Shown here: positions 46,050-59,256 of the stretch, one piece after another | Layout of the letters: every line of letters begins with the position of its first letter | Position numbering within the stretch: the first letter of the stretch is position 1 | NCBI GenBank assembly: GCA_935421135.1 | Contig: OW285190.1 | Coordinates: forward strand, 1,116,001-1,180,000 | Source: Bugulina stolonifera | Taxonomy: Eukaryota; Bryozoa; Gymnolaemata; Cheilostomatida; Bugulidae | Direction of reading: 5' to 3' | Length of the DNA: 64,000 bases | Made by a program: the position numbers and the translations under genes | Notes under the pieces: model-generated | The model's database searches: none | Seen by the model: only the letters and a program-made list of their open reading frames with translations | What the model was told of the DNA's origin: nothing

Positions 46050-47940
46050 GTGCAATATCACTTGATTTCATGTAGTCAAGTCTTGGATCTTTGCAGTCGA
46101 AGCAGATTGGTTGGGTTGGTGCTACATAAAATGCGCATCTGGACCAATATTCTTCGACCGCAGACTAAATAACAATGGACGTGGACAAGATCACACCGGC
46201 CGAGCCTGTGTGCACAATGCCCACCATTGGCACCCCCACAACTTGGAGGTAATAATGGCGTCCGCCACTGCAATAGACACAACCTCCTGTTGCTACCTCG
46301 TCCGGTTACCTTTTTCTTTCATCACGTTCTATTTTTCTACACGGGCAATGCATTGCTGTTCGCAGACACTGGGGCCATGTCCACAATGCACTGTTCTGGG
46401 TGAGGGCCGACAACTCACTTGTATAGATGCTGTCTCCCAATCAAATAGCTTGCCTAGACATATGCTAGACAGATGGACACTTGCAATATCTGCTGTATGT
46501 CTTATCCACACCTTTGTAGAAAAGGAAGGCATCTCCTTAATTGGGACCATGTTTTTAATAGTTGGGAGTTGTTTTACCAAAAGGCTGATAAGGGCAAATG
46601 AAAAATATGCGTCCAGCCGAGTTATTTTCAATGAGGTGCGCGGCCACCATTGAAAACAGGCATCTGCTAGGTGGATGACCTGACAGCACAACAATGACAC
46701 CAAAATTATATGAAACTAGCCCTGCCTCTACATGTAACAATACACCCTTTGTTTACTTAACATTCTCGTCTATTACACATGCTGTATACAGTTGGAACAG
46801 TGGTAACTACTTGTAATTTTTGCATAGGCACATGACACTCGCACACCTCGAAAAGCAGTTTTGCAAGATATTTTCTCCACATAACATTTTTAAAACATAA
46901 TATTGCTTTCAAGAGATTCCAGTCTCTGCTTGGAGGGAAACTTCCATTATGGCTATCCTGGTTGATTGAAGAACATACATGTAAAAGAAGGGCTAGCAAG
47001 TTTTTCCATGCTGAAGAGTGTTTCAATCATTTCTGATTATAGCCTACATGTCTACACATAAGGCGGGTTGTACATGTGTATTGGGAGTTGAGATTTAAAA
47101 AATTAAATAATGTGGTGCATGCTCCACAAAAAAATTACTGTGCAGTCATATAGAGCCCATTGGAAATTGAGTGTTATGTTAAGAAAAGCGATTTGTTGAG
47201 AGGCTCCATGGAGCACTTTCAATAGAACATCGTTTAACAGGCTCCTGAGAGCCCACTGCAAAAACGCGCTGTGTAGATGCCATAGGGCATAGACCTACCA
47301 ATTAAATAATAAGTACATAATTATATGCTATGTACTATGTTGTAGATAACATTTAATAGATCGAGGCGTGACGTTTAAAAATGTAATGTTGAGTGATTTC
47401 TATGTACTTAGCTTTGTTAACAGCTAATGGAGGTCAACAATTGGTAGATGATCTATTGGACCTTCCATCTATCACCTGTAGACCTACAATGCTATTTAGG
47501 CGACACACCTATTCTCAGACGATGAATGGAAGTCCGTAGATAGAAAAACTCGCATCGTAGTAGATGTGCCTGTCACAATTACTGTTAGTTGCAGAAGTGA
47601 AAAATTTCGGCTGGCGTTAGTTCCCTGCTGGGATTTGCTGTAAGGACAGTCGAGCAATAAAATATGGAGAGGACATCTCTTGCTTCAGTTTTGGTGAAGT
47701 GCAACAAAGGTCATCTCAAATTTTTCCACTCTTGCACCCAACTCTCCCATATATATAATTGACATGACAAATAGAAGTGACAAGCCTGAAATAACACAGA
47801 GCGATCTGCAAACACTATCCTCTAGTCTAGTGTAGGCAAAATTAATTTTAAATCCCTTTAGCCTAGGCCAGGTCGCAAATAAGGCAAGGAGCTGTTCCAA
47901 TGGGCAGTTCTGTTATATATTATAACCCTAATATCTGAAT
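46050..47940. other. Upstream region of the zinc-finger gene; no recognisable gene
   Basis: A plus-strand frame of 180 codons (46111-46653) and an antisense frame overlap in a GC-richer patch. Neither matches a family I know, and no splice or repeat structure supports them. A diverged copy of the GAGGCTCC palindromic repeat lies at about 47190-47260. The promoter of the zinc-finger gene should lie near 47900-48000, but I see no clear core element. Confidence 0.4.
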
Positions 47941-48008
47941 ACCCAGGTCATGTGCTATTCATATTTGGTTGCAGCCCAGCCCACACTCTTACACAGACCC
48001 AAGTCACT

Positions 48009-51000
48009 ATGCCACCCAAGAGAGCAGCTGCTACTAAAACGGAATCGCCTAGTCGCCGAAAAGGAGGTCGCCCTAAAAAGATGGACACTGATGAGACAGG
48101 TAAGCTTTGGCGGAGATGTTAAAAATAAGTTGCAGTGACTACAAATATGCCCATGCAAGCCAATGTAGACCTTGGTGCAGTCAGTTGGTAACATTTGAAT
48201 AAGGCAACTGTTAGACAAATAGCTCTCCCCATTCCCATGCAGTGTCTGATATGGCACGAGGAGTCTTGGTCTATGTTGACCATCAAGTACATGTACATGT
48301 TCTATCATCTCATCCTTTGATTTCCACTTGTTTGGCTTGTTCCTGAGGAGCACTTAGATAAGGATTGTCTTGGCTGGGAGTGAATTGTTCAAAAATTAAA
48401 CCACATTGTATACGATTTAACAACGCTCCTATGCAAAAGTTAGTGGCAAGTCAAGACATCTGTGTGGAACAGGAGGATTATTATCTGACAAGAGTGAAAT
48501 TAATGTACATCTGTAGCGCTGAACAGCACCCTGAGCTGTGAATAAAGTCTGATTATTTGTATACTGGTCCTCATTCATTACAACTTGGAAAGTCTATTAT
48601 ACTCGTAGGCGATGGTGAACAAATAGCAGAAACGGAACTAGCTGAGGGAGCTGATCCTGTTGAAGAAGAGGAGATAACTGAAGAAAGTGCAACCCGTATG
48701 TTACATTGTATAATATGTAGTACAGTATGTGCTGTAGTGTATGTGTAGGTATATGTGCTGTAGTCTAGGTATATACTCAATAAAACACTTAGTGTGTCTT
48801 AATATTCTATGCCTAAACTGGTTCTTCTCCCTGTTGATTGTGTAGCTAAGAGAAGGGGCCGACCAAGGAGGTCCAAGTCTGCAGCTGCAGTAGCTGAAGA
48901 GACAGAGGATGGTGAGGAGTTACCCACCATCACCCTGAATATAGATGACATCATTGACCTTCCAGCCACGTCCAACAAGAAGAGGAAAGCACCGACCAAG
49001 TCTACTGCCACCAAGTATGTCTGTTGCCTCTATGTCTATGTATGTACAGTAGGATAGAGTTTCTGTTAAATAGTGTGCTGTATAATACTGCATGTAATGT
49101 TACACGTTATAGAAACTATTACATGTATATAATTGGTGTTTAGAAAAGGCAAGTCGGACACGAGCATGAGGGAGGTTGGAGGTGGTGGGGATGGAGAGAA
49201 TCTCATCCAGTGTACGCTGTGTGATGCCCGAGTGGTGCAGCTCGTGCGACACATCAGAGCCCAGCACGGGGACGACCCCGACTATGATAGTAAGATCAAA
49301 GAAGCAAGATCTCTGGAGGCAAAGGTGCAAAGCCATACACCTCGCAAGGTAATTCACACGTCACTCTACATTGTACTATCAATAGCAGATCAGATTCACT
49401 TCCAATATATATAGTAGTTGGTGTCATATTACATGGCCTACGTGTTGATATATCACAGACTGGAAGTAACTTACTCGATGATCTGACTATCACAGTTGGT
49501 AAGATGGCAAAGGAGCCAATAGTAGATAGGCGTACTATCCCAGGAGAGAGAGGAAACAGCCTGGTGAGACCGAAGAACACTCAGTGTCCTATATGTGAGA
49601 AGGTAGGTAGACCTAAATATATTATAGTTTTCTCTGTATAAAACAACAGGTGTGTGTTTAAGGGACTATATACTTGTATATCTTTACATACGTGCACTAA
49701 TGTGTGGTAGGTGGTGAGGCGCTATGACCTCAACAAGCACATAAGGAATGTGCACTCTGGGGAGAAGCCAAACAAGTGCCCCTACTGTGATTACGCGTCC
49801 CCATGGAAAGGCAATCTCAATACCCACATTGCCGGTGTGCATACCAAGGCAAGGCTCCATGACTGCATCCGCTGTGGCCTGTCCTTCAAGACAAGGAGTG
49901 CCATGATTGGTCATGTTCGTAAGGTACACGACAAGATGTACCAACCCAAAGAGAGACTGTTCGAGTGTGAGGAGTGTTTCAAGAAGTTTTACAAGAAATT
50001 TCATCTTCAACGGCACATTCGAGTTCACACAGGTATGTACAGTGGCAGTAGATATATAGGCTACACCATTACATAGTATAATACACACAGGTATATACAG
50101 TGGTAGTAGATACACCATTACATAGTATAGTACACACAGGTATATACAGTGGTAGTAGATACACATTACATAGTATAGTACGCACAGGTATGTACAGTGG
50201 TAGTAGAAATATACACCATTACATAGTATGGTACGCACAGGTATGTACAGTGGTAGTAGAAATATACATCATTACATAGTATGGTACACACAGGTCTGTA
50301 CAGTGGTAGTAGATATATACACCATTACATCGTATAGTACACACAGGTATATACAGTGGTAGTAGATATATACACCATTACATAGTATAGTACACACAGG
50401 TATATACAGTGGTAGTAGATACACCATTACATAGTATGGTACGCACAGGTATGTACAGTGGTAGTAGATACACCATTACATAGTATAGTACACACAGGTA
50501 TATACAGTGGTAGTAGATATATACACCATTACATAGTATAGTACGCACAGGTATGTACAGTGGTAGTAGATACACATTACATAGTATAGTACACACAGGT
50601 ATGTACAGTGGTAGTAGAAATATACATCATTACATAGTATAGTACACACAGGTCTGTACAGTGGTAGTAGATATATACACCATTACATCGTATAGTACAC
50701 ACAGGTATATACAGTGGTAGTAGATACACATTACATAGTATAGTACACACAGGTATATACAGTGGTAGTAGATATATACACCATTACATAGTATAGTACA
50801 CACAGGTATATACAGTGGTAGTAGATACACCATTACATAGTATGGTACGCACAGGTATGTACAGTGGTAGTAGATACACCATTACATAGTATAGTACACA
50901 CAGGTATATACAGTGGTAGTAGAAATATACACCATTACATAGTATAGTACACACAGGTATATACAGTGGTAGTAGATACACCATTACATAGTATGGTACG

Positions 51001-54000
51001 CACAGGTATGTACAGTGGTAGTAGATACACCATTACATAGTATAGTACACACAGGTATATACAGTGGTAGTAGATATATACACCATTACATAGTATAGTA
51101 CGCACAGGTATGTACAGTGGTAGTAGATACACATTACATAGTATAGTACACACAGGTATGTACAGTGGTAGTAGAAATATACATCATTACATAGTATAGT
51201 ACACACAGGTCTGTACAGTGGTAGTAGATATATACACCATTACATCGTATAGTACACACAGGTATATACAGTGGTAGTAGATACACATTACATAGTATAG
51301 TACACACAGGTATATACAGTGGTAGTAGATATATACACCATTACATAGTATAGTACACACAGGTATATACAGTGGTAGTAGATACACCATTACATAGTAT
51401 AGTACACACAGGTATATACAGTGGTAGTAGAAATATACACATTACATAGTATAGTACGCACAGGTATGTACAGTGGTAGTAGAAATATACATCATTACAT
51501 AGTATGGTGCACACAGGTATATACAGTGGTAGTAGATATATACACCATTACATAGTATAGTACACACAGGTATATGCAGTGGTAGTAGATACACATTACA
51601 TAGTATAGTACACACAGGTATATACAGTGGTAGTAGATACACCATTACATAGTATAGTACACACAGGTATATACAGTGGTAGTAGATATATACACCATTA
51701 CATAGTATGGTACACACACGTATATACAGTGGTAGCAGATACATGCACCATTACATCATATAGTACAGCGATAAACACAGAGTATTGTAACAGTGTAGAG
51801 CAATGCTGTATTAAAGTATGAATCTGTTCCACTGCTGTAGGGGAGAAACCGTTTGTGTGTGCTTTCTGTGAGAAGATGTTTGCCAGCAAGACGAATATGG
51901 ACTCTCACATTCAGAGTGTACACCTCAAAATAAAACCATTCAAGTGTGGCTACTGTGAGAAGGTAGGTCAGTTGGCCGTCATTCACTCGGCTGGTGCTCC
52001 TACTCTACCCATCAGTGTGCTTCCCACTAAGGCTACAACGTTATTGGTATTCATAGGAGTTGCTTACCCATGAAGGCTGGTGTTGTGGGGACACAACTCC
52101 AAGATAGTGTTGTAATGATGCAGTATATCTACATGTAATTTAATCAGCAAAAGGACCGTAATAATATTGTGTGAACTTACATGTAGTGTAATTAGTAATT
52201 CTCTCTCCATCATCTCAGTGCACCCACCCTTTATGTAATCGGATTAAAATTAAATTTATTCAAATATTCAAATGAACAATAACTGAATATCACTATAAGA
52301 TATGATGTATGTCAATGTACCTATGGACAGGGATTTGCTCGTAAGAAGATGATGCTGCTACACATTAGGAAACATCATATGAACAAGGACAGTGACAACA
52401 CTATAGGACTGGCCAACATGATTGACATTGACGACGTGACGTTAGATGATAACTTGGACAACGAGAGCAACGCCAGCATTGAGAGTGGAGAGATATTGGG
52501 TGGAGGTGACTCTGGCATGGTGAGTTATACACATATTAATGTGACAGCAAAATATAATATGAACAATTAAGCTGGAATCTGCATCACAACCTGTACAATG
52601 ATTGGTCAGCTGTCTCTGTTAACTCTGACAAAGTATGTGTTTATAGATTCTGCATACTCTGCTTGATGCGAGTAGATTGCCCATAGATCTATGTAAATGT
52701 GGAGATAGTAATTGCAGTGCTATTCTGATGTGTCTTGTATCATCATTGCTAGCATTTCATCTCCATCACCCGCTTCATTCTGCCTCAGATTACATGGCAT
52801 CCCCTTGTTCACTTTTGATTGTATGTACAAGTGCACTTTGTGTCATAACACAGGTCCTCATTAAGATGAGAGACGATGGTGCAGGAGAGAGTGATGACCC
52901 AGTGAAGCAGTACATGTTTGTACCTGCTAATGACCTGCCATCTGACCTGGACAATACATTGGACACTACAGCAGCTGATAGGACCACTGACAGCATAGAT
53001 GAATCTATGGACACAAGCACAGCAGCCGCTGCCTCTACTAGTGCTGCTGCCGAGGATCAGATGACAAAGGAGACACCTGCTACTGCTATCACTCCAGCTG
53101 TAGCAAATGTAGAGAAAGCACCTCTTGCTGCTGCCACCACCAGCCAGCCAGTTGTTATCAACGTAGCAGTAAGTACCCATCCTCCGCCCCAATCACACCA
53201 TTTGTTGTGAAGTAGACAGACTACCGTACCGGCATACATACACACAATTACCTGCTCTTTCATATACATGCATACACACATATATTATAATATACTATCC
53301 AACTATTCATCTTCTTGTACTTGCTAGCCTACCCAAGTTGTGCAAGCTGTGCAAACATCTGAAGGTATCATGCTGGTAACACAGTCTGCCACCATCACTG
53401 ACAATGTGGATAACACTACCACTGTGATTGCCCCACCTCCCTCCTCTGCTACCAATGGTGAAGGTGATGGTGCTGCAGTCGAGGCTACAGACACTACTGT
53501 TAATGATACTAACCAATCAGTCGCGAAGGAAAGCACTCAGGTAAATATGACGTTGTATGTGTACATATGCACGGTAATTTCACTACAGTAAATTTATCCT
53601 ATAGTCGTTGTAAGTACACTCGTACATTCTCTATATTCTCTATATATTATTGTAATGGTGTCTATGTATAATATGCAGGAGGCTGATACTGTATCATCTG
53701 CCACTACAGACCTGGTACAGCAGGCACTCAGTGAAACTCTTCCAGAAGTAACAGCAGCCGGTGATGGTGGTGAACAGGTTAGTAGGTTCAGTGTCACAGT
53801 AGGTTAGTAGGTTCAGTGTCATAGTAGGTTAGTAGGTACAGTATTATCCATTTGCCAACTGTAGTAACTGAATAAGTTAGTAAGCAATCAGCACAGCTAA
53901 TAGCTACCAGAAGTGCAGTTGTACATCTTAAAAGTGAATACTAAAGCTGATGAATCACCATTAACAAAAATGGTCAGTAAGGTAGTTGGATAGATACATG

Positions 54001-56916
54001 TACTTTGTAGTTTACACCGTATAATAGCACTTAGACTTACTTACTGTGTATCACTTACTGTGTCTGTGTATGTTTGCAGGGGACAAACACTAAAGAATCT
54101 GTAATAAACAGTAGCTCTGATCTGACTGTAGGACTTCCAGCCAACCTGCTGGCTTCTGAGGAAGGAGAACAGGTACTCTAACTATCTGTGTCTTATCTAG
54201 TGCTGCACAGTGTTTCGGTTTCATTCAGTTTTTTCTTGCGTTTCAAAAACTGCAAAATTTTTGATATGCAAGCCAAATGCAGCAGTTCAGTGCGATTCAG
54301 TTTTAAAATTCAAACCGCGCCTGGCCCCTTAGCGCACTTCTGATAATAGCGTGTGTTGCGAACACGTGAATCCATATAATGCTTCTTTCAATCTTTATAT
54401 ACAGTGGAACTTGCTTAATTCAACCTTGGATAATTCCAAAACTGGTTAGTTCAAACTGTTAGCCTTGGTCACTGCTGAGCACTATATAAACAGCTTCAAA
54501 TAATTCAAACTTACCATCTGTAATTGAAACTTCATGCGGCTTAGGCTCACACTATAATCAATGATAATACTATCACAGCTAGCATTAGTCACCTAATAAT
54601 CGTTGCTAGTAGTTATTTGTAGTTACTACTGCAATATGTTTCTGCTCAAGCTACGCTGGGAAAACCCACTAATTGCTTTACTGTTCCTTAGCTACATGTA
54701 AATGCGTTTTTATACTGTTGCCCTGTACATGGGATGCATGTCATTATATAAAATGAAGGGATAACATAATTCAAACCAATATGGTGGTCCCTGGGAGTTT
54801 GAATTAAGCAAGTTCCACTGTAATTCGTTGTCATCCTCGTAATACAGATTTAGCTGCACCCGTCTTCGTCACCCAGTGATGACTTGCTGTAGTTTCACTC
54901 AATTCTAGTAGTCATACTTACATATTATTATAAGCAATTAGTATTTAATAATTACGATTTATTGAACAAATACAAAATGGCTCCCATTACATTTGAAAGC
55001 AGAATGTAATACCAAAGAGGGTTAAAGGAAAGAGGGATCACTCAATGATAATACCCTGTCTCACCAAATACGCCCAGTTTGGCGGTACCGACGTTCCATG
55101 ATCAGCTTTTCCGCCATTTGCCTACTGACATTCTGGATAGCTGTTTGACTGCTATCAAATCTTACGACCGTTATATTTAGGATCCTGTATTGATATCTCG
55201 TTAATGGAAATAGAGGGTTTATACTAGTGCTGGGCGGTGTTTCGGTGTCATTCAGTTTTTTCGGTTTTTTTTCATTCGGTTCAAAAACCGCCAAAATTTA
55301 AAATGTGAACCGACACCAAATGCGGCGGTGCGGTTTTATTCGGTTTTAAAAGTCAAACCGCGCCTGGCCTCTTAGCGCACCCACTTTCAATAATGGCTGG
55401 CGTTGAAAACACGTGAATTCATGTTATGCTTCTTTCAATCCTTATAATTCGATGCCATCCTTGAAATTTAGACTTAGCTGCAGCCATAATATAATCACTC
55501 AGTGGCTATTTATTGTAGTTTCACTCCTTTATAGCAGTTACGATTGCAGATTATTATAAATAATAAATATTTAATAATTGTTAACTATTAAACTAAATGA
55601 AAATGGCTGCCATTTTAGTGCTTCTTTTAATCCTTATAATTCGATGCCATCCTTGGAATACAGACTTAGCTGCAGCCATCAATGTCACCCAGTAAGGGTT
55701 TACTGTAGTTTTCATTTGATTCTAGTAGTCAAACTTGCATATAGTTATAAATAATTAATATTTAATTATTGCAAATTATTGAACAAAATAAAAATGGCGG
55801 CCATTTCCGGTAATGGCTGAAACTCCGAACACATGAATTTATGTCATGCATCTTTCAATCTTTATAATTCGATGTCATCCTTTGAATAAATACTTAGCTA
55901 CAGCCATCATTGTCACCCAGAGATGATTTACTTTAGTTTCACTGAATTCCAGTTGTTATACTTCCATATTATTATAGATGATTGGCATTTAATAATTGCA
56001 ATTTATTAAAGAAAATTTAAAATGGCCGCCACTACAGCATAAAAGCAGGGTGTGACAACTCCAATATTGAGTATTTAATTTCCGGTTCGGTGTTTTTTCA
56101 TGAATTAAAAAAACTGAATTAAACCGAGGGTGAGAAGACAACTTCGGTTTCATTCAGTTTTTTAGAAAAATCAGCAAAAAAACTGAATGCACATGCAAAT
56201 CAAAACCGCCCAGCACTAGTTTATACGAGCCCGTTGTAAAGACCCGCTTCTTATTGGTCCGCGGAACACCAATCATCATAACGGATTTGCACACAAAGTA
56301 GCATACCTCCTTACCTGGTCCGTACCGCATTTGGAGGCGGGCGGGAGACAGTTTTTGGCCGGAGTGATCCCTCTTTCCTTTTACGCTCTTTGGTAATACT
56401 TCCAAAAGTGAGCATTTAGTTTCGGTTTGATTCAGTATTTTTTTCATGAATTTCAAAAACCGAATTAAACCGAGGGTTAATTCACAACTTCGGTTTTATT
56501 TAGTTTTTTTTTCAAAAATAAGAAAACAGCTGAAAGCAAGTGCAGATCAAAACCGCCCAGCACTAGTATTATCTGTGACCTACTCTATTACACCACATAC
56601 TGTAGTACATATTACAGTGGTAGATATTATATACTAGAACTAGAGTGTACACACTACACTGTACACCCCTGGTACGCCGCTGTTTATCTAGTATCCACAC
56701 TTATCTAGTATCCACACTTGTCTAGTATACACACTTGTCTAGTATACACACTTGTCTAGTATCCACACTTGTCTAGTATATACACTTGTCTAGTATACAC
56801 ACTGTCTAGTATACACACTGTCTAGTATCTAATAGAGCTTATCATCACTTGTGTTGTAGACCAATGGAGAAGTAGAAACCTTCTACATAAAGGATTTGCA
56901 AAATAGCGCTGCCTAA
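48009..56916 (+). CDS. AT-hook and C2H2 zinc-finger protein, 13 exons, complete
   Basis: Exons: 48009-48099, 48609-48695, 48846-49014, 49144-49348, 49459-49602, 49711-50032, 51841-51962, 52331-52519, 52854-53168, 53328-53540, 53679-53777, 54080-54172 and 56860-56916 (TAA). All are GT-AG and the phases agree; 701 residues. The start is the MPPKRAAATK ATG. AT-hooks: KGGRPKK (18-24) and KRRGRPRR (61-68), each on its own exon with acidic stretches between. Seven C2H2 fingers start at about residues 139 (short, C-x2-C-x9-H-x4-H), 227, 255, 284, 318, 346 and 375; several are split by introns. HSGEKP, VHTG and EKP linkers are present. Residues 397-701 form an acidic, then Thr/Ala/Gln-rich tail suggesting a trans-regulatory region. 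It is likely a nuclear DNA-binding regulator; no specific ortholog is assigned. Confidence 0.92.
50024..51740 (+). repeat. About 50-54-bp junction minisatellite with 557-bp higher-order copies
   Basis: Exon 6 of the zinc-finger gene ends TTCACACAG and its intron opens GTATGTACAGTGGCAGTAGA. The unit ends ACACACAG and restarts GTATATACAGTGGTAGTAGA, through CACCATTACATAGTATAGTA, so each of about 30 units carries the junction. Two length variants exist (with or without ATATA). Blocks starting near 50378 and 50630 recur 557 bases later at 50935 and 51187, showing a recent segmental duplication inside the array. Confidence 0.95.
53772..53842 (+). repeat. 25-bp repeat beginning at a donor, about 2.5 copies
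   Basis: Exon 11 of the zinc-finger gene ends GAACAG. The intron reads GTTAGTAGGTTCAGTGTCAC followed by AGTAG, and then repeats. The unit starts exactly at the GT donor and ends with an AG, so it looks like an early stage of the larger junction arrays. Confidence 0.88.
54402..54820. mobile_element. Pogo/Tigger-like MITE
   Basis: The ends CAGTGGAACTTGCTTAATTC and GAATTAAGCAAGTTCCACTG are perfect inverses with TA on both sides; 419 bp, noncoding. The CAGTGGAAC-type terminus is characteristic of pogo-group Tc1/mariner relatives. Confidence 0.88.
55011..56394. mobile_element. CTCTTTGGT-end TIR element, split by a later hAT insertion
   Basis: The left end ACCAAAGAGGGTTAAAGGAA and right end TTTCCTTTTACGCTCTTTGG match as inverted repeats of about 34 bp with some mismatches. 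Left and right internal segments match the copy at 18182-19332. A 68-bp miniature with the same ends is at 58483-58550. No transposase is evident. Confidence 0.78.
55225..56218. mobile_element. Inner hAT-type element with perfect target duplication
   Basis: The ends TAGTGCTGGGCGGT are inverted at the two sides. The perfect 8-bp duplication GTTTATAC lies at 55217-55224 and 56219-56226. It belongs to the same family as the outer element. The interior has repeated TTTATAATTCGATGCCATCC and AAAATGGC blocks and no clear transposase. Confidence 0.88.
56682..56832. repeat. 17-bp tandem repeat just before the last exon
   Basis: About nine copies of TCTAGTATACACACTTG with variants lie in the 3' end of zinc-finger-gene intron 12, ending about 30 bases before the terminal acceptor. 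Confidence 0.9.
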
Positions 56917-59250
56917 GCTCAGCCCATCAGACAGACAGACATGTAGTGCAGTCATGTAGTACAGGCATACAGTATAGACATGCAATGCAGTACAGTGAGC
57001 ACCTACACTTTATAGGAGAGGGAAGCTATAGTTTTGTGTACATAGTACACACTGTCTACTAAGTGATTTTACCTACTATTATAATACGTTTTTCGCTGTT
57101 GTACATGTAGTTGTATCAGTATCAGCTTTCTTTTCTGCTCACCAATGGATGGTTATATAGCCTAGGATATGCCATAAAGTCAGATGTGGTCGACTAGCTG
57201 TGTGTACTGTATACTGTGTATTACATATGTATAATTATTATATACTTCCATGTGCTGTATACATACTAGCATGCACATTATATTACTATAGGCTATTCTA
57301 ATCATAGTAATCACTTTATACAACCATTATCCTTCCTTACTTGTATATATACACTGTACTTATACCTAACTTCTTGTCATTCTACTATTATATACATCAC
57401 TTTATAATCCTACTTTGACTAGCTAAATATAACTTGTGACTTACAGTAAGCCTATTCTATGTTCTGTTCCAGCGATTTGCTGATAGTATAGCAACCCCAG
57501 ACTTGCAAAGTGTACTAGGCACCAGCATGCGCACATGTAAGCCTACCATATGGAGTAGTGTAGTAGTGTGGTCGGAAAAAGAAGAACTAACGGCTCTAGC
57601 CTCTACTGTAACCAAGACTCTATTATTAGTACAAATACTATGATCATTATACATGTATATCTTTCAGTCTTACATTTTTAGTCTTACTTGTGTCATTGAA
57701 TTATAATACACTATTTAATATTATTTTTAACTCCAGAGTAATCTTGGATCTATACATGCCTGCCCTCATTGCTACTAGATAGGATCCCCTCTGTCAGCAT
57801 CCTCAGCTTAGAACAGTGTAGTAGGCATGATGTCCTCAACCAGATCCTGTTAGTTGACAATCTATTCAAACATGACGTATCTAATTATCCATATCTCGCA
57901 TTATGTAGCCTTCAGTTATAATATGTCTTGTTCCTTTTTGGATTTATATAAACTGGGATGGCAGAAATTTCTTTGTATAGACCCTAGAGGGCACTAGGCC
58001 AGCAAGGAATGAGTACAGGATCCTTCTATTGTGTATGGTTGGGGTAAGAAAAGACAACTCTTCCATATTACAGACCGTTGCTTTGCTTCTCTATGCAGTG
58101 ATCCTGGACTGGGCTGTTTCTGGCTCATGCTATGCTAGGCACAGATAAGATAGTGGAATGAATACCTTTGCTGTGGGCAACTCCTTTATTTGATATTTCT
58201 AAAATACAGTTAAAGAGTAAAACCAGTGCGCATACATGTTATTGTGTACATTATTTACATGGATGATCAACAATTCACTCAATAATTCACGGACAGTTCC
58301 AACAGCGGCAAAAGGGCTATTTGTAGTTGTCCTCTTTTTATTTATTAATTTTATATTTCGATGTTGCAAAATAAGTGATGTAAGATTGGTCAAAGGTATC
58401 CACTATCTTTGGATTGGTTTCAATCATAGAGTTTTCTCTATGGTTTCACTTTCAATCCTGGTCAATGATAATAATTATAATATCAAAGAGAGTAAAAGGT
58501 AAGTAAAAGCTAAGACTATGTAAGAGTAAAGTCCTTTTACGCTCTTTGGTAATATAATAATAATATAATGCACATGTACAATGTACTTGTACATGTATAT
58601 TATCATTGTCCTGGTTTCAATGCATCATAGCCTTCTCTTCAGAATGGTTACATTCAAAGGGTTCTTTGATTGACCAACCGTGTTTTTGCAAGCAACTGGG
58701 TTGTGGTGCTAAGGCAATCAATGACCAGCAATGCAGCAAATACATGTTATTATGATCGTTACAATAAAATTTTTTACTGTATTCGTATTGTCATTCCTTC
58801 CAAGAAAAAATAATTATAATATTAATTCTACTTTTTACAGACTTGAGTTCACTTTCTAGGTTTTTTCAATATGTGAGTGGGTTTTCCTTCTCCACAGGGC
58901 AGTAGTGTAGTATTATAATTAATAATAATTATAATTGTACATAATACTGTATCAAGAGACACAAACAAATACCAATATCTGAATATCAATATCAATATGG
59001 TGTACATAATAATGTTGTACATTATATATTTATATGTGTGTTCAACAAGTTGTTTTTAACAAATGTTATCTGTACACTTTTAGAAAACCCCAATAAATCA
59101 ATGTAAATCACTAAATGTAAATAATATAAATACTGATAGGGGGCCTATAAATAATAATTGAAGTATTAATATAATAATAATAATATATGGAGTAATGCAC
59201 TTGTTTGTGCATTGCTGAATCTCAGACAAAGTGCTCGATGTTTACAACAG
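56917..59250. other. 3' flank of the zinc-finger gene; no further gene recognised
   Basis: The 3' UTR is expected to begin at 56917. The stretch contains short AT-rich microsatellites and the miniature TIR element at 58483-58550. Short open frames near 57.5 and 58.2 kb have no recognisable product. Confidence 0.5.
58483..58550. mobile_element. 68-bp miniature of the CTCTTTGGT-end family
   Basis: TCAAAGAGAGTAAAAGGTAA at the left pairs with GTCCTTTTACGCTCTTTGG at the right. The ends are the same as the 18.2- and 55.0-kb elements, with almost no interior. Confidence 0.72.
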
Positions 59251-59256
59251 AGCTAA

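Larger units (their letters stand above)
54198..56565. mobile_element. Outer hAT-type element in zinc-finger-gene intron 12
   Basis: The left end is TAGTGCTGCACAGTGTTTCG. The right end, inverted, is TAGTGCTGGGCGGTTTTGAT. Flanks GTCTTATC and GTATTATC form a 7/8 target duplication. It has been invaded by a pogo-like MITE (54402-54820) and by a CTCTTTG-family element (55011-56394). Confidence 0.75.

Noticed and set aside
46111..46653. 180-codon plus-strand open frame upstream of the zinc-finger gene
   Set aside because: I recognise no domain, the antisense strand is also open, and no splice signals or UTR context support it.
49684..51889. Minus-strand Tyr/Leu/Cys-rich frames across 49.7-51.9 kb
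   Set aside because: Periodic products of the junction minisatellite and the antisense of coding exon 6.
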